Positions 34,538 to 40,306 of a stretch of DNA of 40,306 bases are shown here, in pieces. The notes below the pieces were generated by a model that searched no databases, was not told the DNA's origin, and was given only the letters and a program-made list of their open reading frames with translations. Made by a program: the position numbers and the translations under genes. The DNA is taken from contig JAHBMJ010002140.1 of NCBI GenBank assembly GCA_018398765.1, positions 63,754 through 104,059 of the forward strand, given 5' to 3'. Position 1 is the first letter of the stretch. Every line of letters begins with the position of its first letter. The DNA comes from Chromera velia. Lineage: Eukaryota; Sar; Chromeraceae.

Positions 34538-34936
34538 ATGCGGGGGTCATTGCTTCTGTTCGGTGTGTGCTCGTTGCTGCTGTTGGGCTTCTCGCAAGCA
34601 CAAATACAAACAACATGCGTGTACTCTGACAATTATTGCAAATGGAACATGCAATGTCAAGAATGCCATTCAACGCCCGAAACGGCACCGGACAGCTACA
34701 ATTTCTACGTCATGAACGCCACCATCTACTCTGTCCGCTACATCAACCGAACGGACTGCACAGGAAGGTGGCAAGAGCTGACACCAATCGGAAATTTCAG
34801 TACTGGGTCGTGCATCAGAATGAGCACTGTCGGCTCGATTCGCCTGAAAAGCTTTGCACCTTCCATCTGGCCCAGCTGGACTCTCCTCATCGCGACAGTG
34901 GGCCTAGCGCTTGGTGCAGGGACGCTGGTGTCGTGA
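34538..34936 (+). CDS. Small cysteine-rich secreted, probably GPI-anchored orphan protein (132 aa)
   Basis: I do not recognise the family. A single uninterrupted frame codes for 132 aa. Residues 1-21 are a classic signal peptide (basic start, leucine-rich core, cleavage likely after SQA). The mature part has six cysteines (27, 34, 40, 43, 74, 92), enough for three disulphides, and three N-glycosylation sequons (N60-A-T, N70-R-T, N86-F-S). Residues 114-132 form a short hydrophobic tail ending the protein with no basic residue after it, as in GPI-anchor signals; a type-I membrane anchor is the alternative. It has no introns, in contrast with both neighbours. It is transcribed away from the phosphate transporter and shares an 880-bp upstream region with it. 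AATAAA follows 94 nt after the stop. Start chosen because the signal peptide begins at this first Met. Confidence 0.72.
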   Translation: MRGSLLLFGVCSLLLLGFSQAQIQTTCVYSDNYCKWNMQCQECHSTPETAPDSYNFYVMNATIYSVRYINRTDCTGRWQELTPIGNFSTGSCIRMSTVGSIRLKSFAPSIWPSWTLLIATVGLALGAGTLVS

Positions 34937-36319
34937 CAGAAGTGAACGCTGGAGCCTCGGGCACCGTTGCACGTGCAGAAACAGAAGTGTATAGAAAAGC
35001 GAAGTTTGATGCGACCTCAATTTTCATGTAAATAAACATATAAGCATTCCCGTCATAATATATATTTCCAGAGATCGTGCAGATCCCAGATAGATAAGTG
35101 ATTCGTCATTGATGTCTCGTCTCTTTCAGCAGAAAATATTCATGCAGCCGATGCAGATTCATCAGGTTTGGGGTAGGAAAATGGAAGTACGCACAACAAG
35201 CGACCGTGGACCATCCTTGAAAGGCTGGCAGAAGCGAAGAAAAAGAAAACGTGCAGGACTGGACACAAGCGGTCCAGCAAAAGCTGGGAAGAGATGGGCG
35301 AGATGGCAGCTCATTTTGAGGAGCAGTGAGGTGTGAGAAGAGCCTCCGAGAGGTAAAGAAAAACTTGAAAAGATGCATGTAGCAAAGGAGATAGGCAAAA
35401 AAGCGAGAGCCACAAAATGAGTAACAAAGAAAACACGGACAGAGTAAAGAGGCAGGCCGAAAGTTTCGGAGAGAAAAAGAGTCGCTGAGAGACATCGAAA
35501 GGGCACCGGGTGAAGAGAGAAACTCGAAAAGGGGTTTGGGTCAGGTGAGGGATCGGGCAATGTTGAAAAGCGGTCGGGGGTGAAAGGCGGGACAAGAAAT
35601 TCTGAAGTTGTGAGAAAACGAAGTCAATCGTGGAGCTAAGAGAATGAGTTCAGAAAGGCATCAGATTCTTTGAGGGGGACAAAGGCAGAAAGCCAGTGAA
35701 AAAGGGTTAAAAAGGGTAGTGTAGCTAGCAAGCAATACATGGACAGGGAAAGAGGATCTGCCCAGCTAGTGATCTACAGGACATACAAGAACACATTACC
35801 AAGCCACCGCCACACAACACCAAACAAAACACAGAAAGCGTGAGACATCGAGAGACCAGAAGAAAGGCAAAGGCGCCTAGATTTGTTCCGCTTCGGCACA
35901 TTTCGGCTAGCATTTCGGCATCCTATGCTGCTATACAGTTAGATTAAACAGTTACTGAGACTTTATATCAAACTAATTTAGCCGTAATATTAGCGGTTAT
36001 AATAAAAGTGCATAATATCATTGCATATGTTCACGTTTTGACTAGCATTTTGACTAATGTTTTGAGCCTTTGATAGCCTTTGACAGCTAGAGTCACAGGT
36101 TTGATTGACACATGTAGAAAACAGAGAACAAGCAGAGAAAAGAATGCAAGAAGCGCGCAAACAAAGCCAAAATGCTGTATCGTCTCGATCAGTGGTATCA
36201 TTAATTTGTGTTAGCTTTGGTCCTTTGGAATGGTCCTCCCTCAGCCAGCGGCCGAAAGAATGCAAAGTTGAGAACAATTATTAGTTGATTCTAGTAGCTA
36301 GCCTAGTAGCTAGCCTACT
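34937..36319. other. Intergenic region, no supported gene
   Basis: 35100-35720 is purine-rich on the plus strand. Long open frames on the minus strand (35106-35560) overlap each other, translate to low-complexity Phe/Leu/Ser/Cys sequence and carry no motif, so I do not call them. From about 35930 the DNA turns AT-rich. A 12-bp direct duplication (TAGTAGCTAGCC, twice) lies at 36292-36315, immediately before the foldback element. Confidence 0.5.
35031..35036 (+). terminator. Polyadenylation signal AATAAA of the small secreted-protein gene
   Basis: AATAAA lies 94 nt downstream of the stop at 34936, followed by AT-rich sequence. Distance and strand fit a poly(A) signal, though protist signals are often degenerate. 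Confidence 0.4.
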
Positions 36320-37249
36320 CTACAAAAAAGTTAAGAAATATATTAGAAATATGTAAGAAATATATTAGAAATATTATAGAAATATTATAGAAATTTTATA
36401 GAAATACTATAGAAATATTATAGAAATCTGGTCTAAGAAATATTATAGAAATATATATTAGAAATATTATATAGAAATTTTATGAAAATATTATAGAAAT
36501 CTTATAGAAATGTTAAGAAATCTTCAGACCAGATTTCTATAATATTTCTATATACCCTGCAGGTAGCTAGGATTTTGCGGGATTTTAGCCCAGGATTTTA
36601 GCGGATTTTACGGGATTTTGGCCAGGATTTTAGCGGATTTAGGCAGATTTTGCCCAGGATTCTGCCGGACTATTTCTCCAGGATTTTAGAATGTAAAATC
36701 CTGGCTCTAGGGATTATAAAGACTAAAATCCTGGATCCTAGGATTTTAGAAATGAATGCCAGGATTTTATGGGATTATATGGGATTTTAATATAAACAAA
36801 ACAATAAAATAAAAGTCGATCATAATCGATGCCCCTGTGCAGCCTTGAAGTGTGTCATTCATCTTTGAATTTAATTTTATTCATTTCTTTAAAATCCCGT
36901 ATAATCCCGTAAAATCCCGTACAATCCCATAAAATCCCATATAATTCCGTAAAATCTTAGGAAGAGGCTAGGATTTTAGCTTTCTTCCAGGATTTTATAT
37001 TCTAAAATCCTAGGTGTAGGGATTATATTTTTAACGTTAAGAGTCCGGTAGAATCCTGGGCAAAATCTGCTAAAATCCGCTAAAATCCTGGCCAAAATCC
37101 CGTAAAATCCGCTAAAATCCTGGGCTAAAATCCCGCAAAATCCTGGCTACCTGCAAGGTAGTATTTCTATAAAATTTTTATAAGATTTCTAACATATTTC
37201 TTACATATTTCTAACATGTTTCTTAACTTTTTTACTAGCTTTTTTGTAG
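36320..37249. mobile_element. 930-bp foldback element with long inverted-repeat arms
   Basis: The left end starts CTACAAAAAAG and the right end finishes CTTTTTTGTAG. The outer arms (36331-36550 and 37157-37240) are AT-rich TAGAAATAT-type repeats, inverted relative to each other. The inner arms, 36557-36670 and 37042-37156, are nearly perfect reverse complements over about 114 bp and are built of tandem GGATTTTAGC / GGGATTTTA units. Smaller palindromes (CCAGGATTTTAG facing its complement) lie further in, around a unique centre of about 100 bp at 36793-36890. There is no coding capacity. No clear target-site duplication is visible. Structure is seen directly; a non-autonomous DNA element is the inferred nature. 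Confidence 0.8.
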
Positions 37250-37452
37250 GGCATAGTAGTTGATCATGGCCTAGAAAATTAATGAGAAGGGCCATAGAGT
37301 ATGGTCTGAGCCTCAGCAATGAGGCTCACCTCCCTGCTGTTTGCGGGGACGGCTTCTAAAAGATAGAACAATGCGACAGTGTCCTAGGGTACTACTATAA
37401 ATCGCGTATCAATTATCACTTACAACCATAAAATTTAGTTAATAAGTAACAC

Positions 37453-38564
37453 TACGCATCCCGGCAGTGACCTATGCGATAATGGACTCTATTTGGAGCT
37501 CTCAGATGGTAAAAAAATTAAAAACACTTTGTATAGTAAAATTAAGCCTATATATAGTATGGTTATGACTTTTCTAACAGTTTTAAAAGTTTTTTACATA
37601 TTCTAGCTTGTTTAGAAGTTTATATATTTACCTTAAAAAAGCTTTAAAAAGGCTTCCTAACTATAGGTGTAATATAGACGGGGGCAGGTCCCCTGGAGCG
37701 CAGGGGGAGTTCCTTAGATTGCTAGTGCCTAAGACTGGCAATGCACAGGATCAACAGATGGAAAACAACGATGCAGACGATGAAAATAATGCACAGCTTG
37801 TATCTTTTCGCATTGTAGGGTTACTGGCAACAGACATGCAATGTGCTTAACGGGGCACTGCATGTATGGTAGACAGAGAGATCTGAGGGGGTGAGTGGGG
37901 ATGCCGGGTAGGGTGGCGGACGCCGGCGGGGCCTCAGTGTCAGTGCTGGGGCTGAGCGTACAATTCCAAAGGCTCACTAGATCTAGGCATACAATTCTGT
38001 GTGCCAAATGTTTGATAGATGCTAGCGTTTTCATGGAAACACCCCTAGCTAGCCTACATTTTTATCTCATGATGATTGCCACCTCCATGATGCATATGTT
38101 GCCCCCATAGTTGGAAAACCTTTTTAAAGACATATCAATCAATCAATCAATCAATCAATCAGACAGATAGACATAGCGGGAAGGCCCTAGGGCGGAACAT
38201 ATCAATCAATCAATCAAAATCAATAAAGCTTTTTTAAGGCAAATATATAATCTTCTATACAAGCTAAAACATGTAAAAAACCTTTAAAAGTGTTAAAAAA
38301 GTCATAACTATGCTGTTAAGCTATTTGCTAAAGGTTACGAAATAAGGGTCCATCATTTAATAATCTGCCTTGCGTGTTGTGACTTGCCGAATGCTAGATG
38401 CCTATTATGGGCCGATAGCGATGGCGTATGATGATTATGATGATGATGCTATATATAGGCTTAATTTTGCTGTACAAAGTGTTTTTATTTTTTTTACCAT
38501 CTGAGAGCACCTTACATAGGCGAAATGGGGTCCATTATCACATAGGTCACTGCCAGGATGCGTA
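37453..38564. mobile_element. 1.1-kb TIR element (MITE-like), right arm interrupted
   Basis: The left arm 37453-37644 and right arm 38226-38564 are inverted copies. Termini read TACGCATCCCGGCAGTGACC and, inverted, TACGCATCCTGGCAGTGACC; the match continues through CTCAGATGGTAAAAAAA, AAGCCTATATATAG, GGTTATGACTTTT and CCTTAAAAAAGCTT with scattered differences. The right arm carries about 136 bp (roughly 38313-38448) not present in the left arm, containing TGATGATTATGATG-type sequence. The interior (37645-38225) has one 80-codon open frame (37608-37850) without recognisable similarity and (ATCA)n repeats. No transposase is visible. Target duplication not clear. Confidence 0.8.
38133..38216. repeat. 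Two (ATCA)n arrays inside the TIR element
   Basis: ATCA units at 38133-38161 and again at 38200-38216, separated by 38 bp of unique sequence. Confidence 0.95.
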
Positions 38565-40306
38565 AGTTAAATTGACGCACGGACGTGGGCGGGCGGGACA
38601 TGAGGGGGGTCCTAATCAAACCGGACCTCGCCGCCCACACTGCACGATTTTGGCCTCGTATGGGGAAAGGAGAAGAGAGCACTGCCTTCCTTTCTTCCCG
38701 CTTCTAAACCCCATCCAACTCACCTAAGAGATGTCAGTTCGCCTCTCTAGACTCTCTCTAGCGGCTTGGTGCAGAAAAAACGACTTCAATACACATAGGG
38801 AGTACAAAGAACGAACGTCTGAGCTCTGACACCTGAAGAGGCCAAAGAGGCCTCCCTGGACTCAGAAGTGAATAAAGGGCTATGATGCATCAATGATGAT
38901 AAAATGCATACCGACACACTCCATCTGGTCCAGGTAACTTAGTTCCAACAGGAGATAACGAATGGTTGGTGCACTGTGGACTTCAAATGACAAGTTTCAG
39001 ACTGCCCAGGAACAGAAAGATACACTCCAGGGGGCAGCCTATGTGAAATCGCCAGAAGACCTTTCTCTTTCTTGAGTGCCTCCAACCTGCATCCAGCGTA
39101 CAGAGGTATTGCCCAACACGCATACAATCATGTCTAGAGGGAATGAGCAAGACAGAATGACCTACCCGGGGAAGTGGAAGTCGATCAATGCTCCAGAGAC
39201 ATCACTTCCTAGGGTATGACACTCTTGAGCCTCGTCAGTCAGTTTCACTCAGCAATACCCCCCTTTCATCCCGCATATAACACATCAACATGTCAAAACA
39301 TGTTTTTTATGGTTATTGGACCAAAAAAACCAAATAAAAATGAAAAGTTTACCAGTTTTTGAACGATTTTGACCTGAAAACACTCAAAAACATGTTGGTG
39401 CCAACAAAAGTTCTGATTTGCCGGTTCTAGTGGTTCAGGAACCAAAACACCCCCCCCTCTGAACCAAATGATAAGACCTTCCATTATATTTATTTCACTT
39501 TGTTTTGAGTTCTTTTGCATGAAAGACTTTATGGAACCAAGAATTGCTTTGGTTCTTGATGGTTCAGATGAGTTCCAGAAGTTCTCATTATAAGTTTATC
39601 GGTTCAAGAACCACTATCGTATGGAGAGCTGGAACCAACATTGGCACCCGACCTGTAACCATGCAGAACCCCCCCCTTTTTTTTTGAACTACCCTGAAAA
39701 CGTGTTTTTCTTATATATCAAGATGTTTTCTCTTCAAAAAAAGATGTGAACGGATAAAAATAAATGTATTAAATGCAGTTTTTGCTGCTAGAACTCTCTG
39801 TATATTGTAAAGTGTCTGTAGAGTGTAGTGACCATGTTTGATTTGATTTGATTTGATTTAATTTGAGGTAGGGCTTAAGCTCAAATCAAATATCTAGTCA
39901 AGGAGGACCTAGTGTTTAAAGACCTATCAAATACGATCAAATATTTGATCAATATGACTTTCAACCTCAAATATGAAGGTCCCGAAAATTTTTTTGCAAG
40001 TACCGATCCGTCACGCATGCTGATTCAAATGAAAAAACCTAAATCTTGATGGTTTGCTCTTAAAAAAAAAACGTTTTGAGCTGCACTGAAATTAACGTTT
40101 CACCCCCTTTTACTTTATGCAGAGGTAAACCGATCAGCTGAACGTTTTCCCGAAAAGCTCTCAGCAGCTCCCACCACCGATCGATTCGATTCACATTGAA
40201 GAAAGTGATCATAAAGAAGAGGAAAAGGAAGTGCCATAAAGCTGAGTGATTATCACCTCAATTTTGGTACGTGCTCTAACTTTATCGTATCAACAAAAAG
40301 TCATAT
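38565..40306. other. AT-rich terminal region, no supported gene
   Basis: No open frame exceeds 75 codons and none has motifs. It holds the GGTTC/GAACC-rich inverted repeat (39396-39650) and a (TTTGA)n array at 39837-39862 whose inverted form (CAAATCAAAT) reappears at about 39880-39890. Nothing else could be assigned. Confidence 0.5.
39396..39650. repeat. Imperfect inverted repeat rich in GGTTC/GAACC
   Basis: The left part (about 39396-39442: TGGTGCCAA ... CTAGTGGTTCAGGAACC) and the inverted right part (about 39600-39650: TGGTGCCAA-like ... ATAGTGGTTCTTGAACC) share about 50 bp with gaps. Several further GGTTC and GAACC copies lie between and outside. Arms are clearly degraded compared with the two upstream elements. 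Confidence 0.5.

Noticed and set aside
35106-35560. Minus-strand gene (129-132 codons)
   Set aside because: Two overlapping frames of Phe/Ser/Leu/Cys-rich sequence from a purine-rich strand; no motif, no promoter or splice signals.
37608-37850. 80-codon protein inside the TIR element
   Set aside because: Starts within the inverted arm, has no transposase motif and no recognisable similarity; probably chance.
38133-38216. CRISPR-like array
   Set aside because: Repeat unit is only 4 bp (ATCA) with no spacers; a microsatellite in eukaryotic DNA.

Overview
The window is eukaryotic nuclear DNA from an intron-rich genome, most likely an alveolate. A chromerid alga such as Chromera, or a coccidian relative, is my best guess. 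The evidence is: (i) one gene split into more than 60 small exons with TGCAG acceptors and microsatellite-filled introns; (ii) a PiT-type phosphate transporter whose first signature ([16 protein letters not shown]) looks apicomplexan/chromerid-like; (iii) TGCATGCA promoter-type motifs. The lineage is inferred and was not tested by any search.

Layout. About 505-28070 (+): the 3' part of a very large gene that I identify as ECM29, the HEAT-repeat proteasome adaptor/scaffold. I could chain about 64 exons (about 7.76 kb of coding sequence, about 2,585 codons) running to a TAG at 28068-28070. Reading-frame phase matches across most junctions. The N-terminus lies upstream of the window. 28071-30705: no supported gene; its first 1 kb is AT-rich with degenerate repeats. 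30706-33658 (-): a complete five-exon PiT/Pho4 sodium- or proton-coupled phosphate transporter (598 aa). 33659-34537: divergent promoter region with two TGCATGCA clusters. 34538-34936 (+): an intact single-exon gene for a small cysteine-rich, secreted and probably GPI-anchored orphan protein (132 aa), followed by AATAAA. 35.9-40.3 kb: gene-free AT-rich DNA with two inverted-repeat elements side by side, a 930-bp foldback element (36320-37249) and a 1.1-kb TIR element (37453-38564), plus a weaker GGTTC/GAACC-rich inverted repeat near 39.4-39.65 kb.

The three genes have no obvious shared pathway: ECM29 acts in proteasome quality control, PiT in phosphate uptake, and the small protein is probably on the cell surface. 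Only PiT and the small gene share an upstream region. The most unusual features are the inverted-repeat elements, the unusual 5' splice sites of the ECM29 gene (24 of 63 modelled donors begin GTC, and many run straight into microsatellites), a possible frameshift in one conserved ECM29 exon, and the orphan surface protein.
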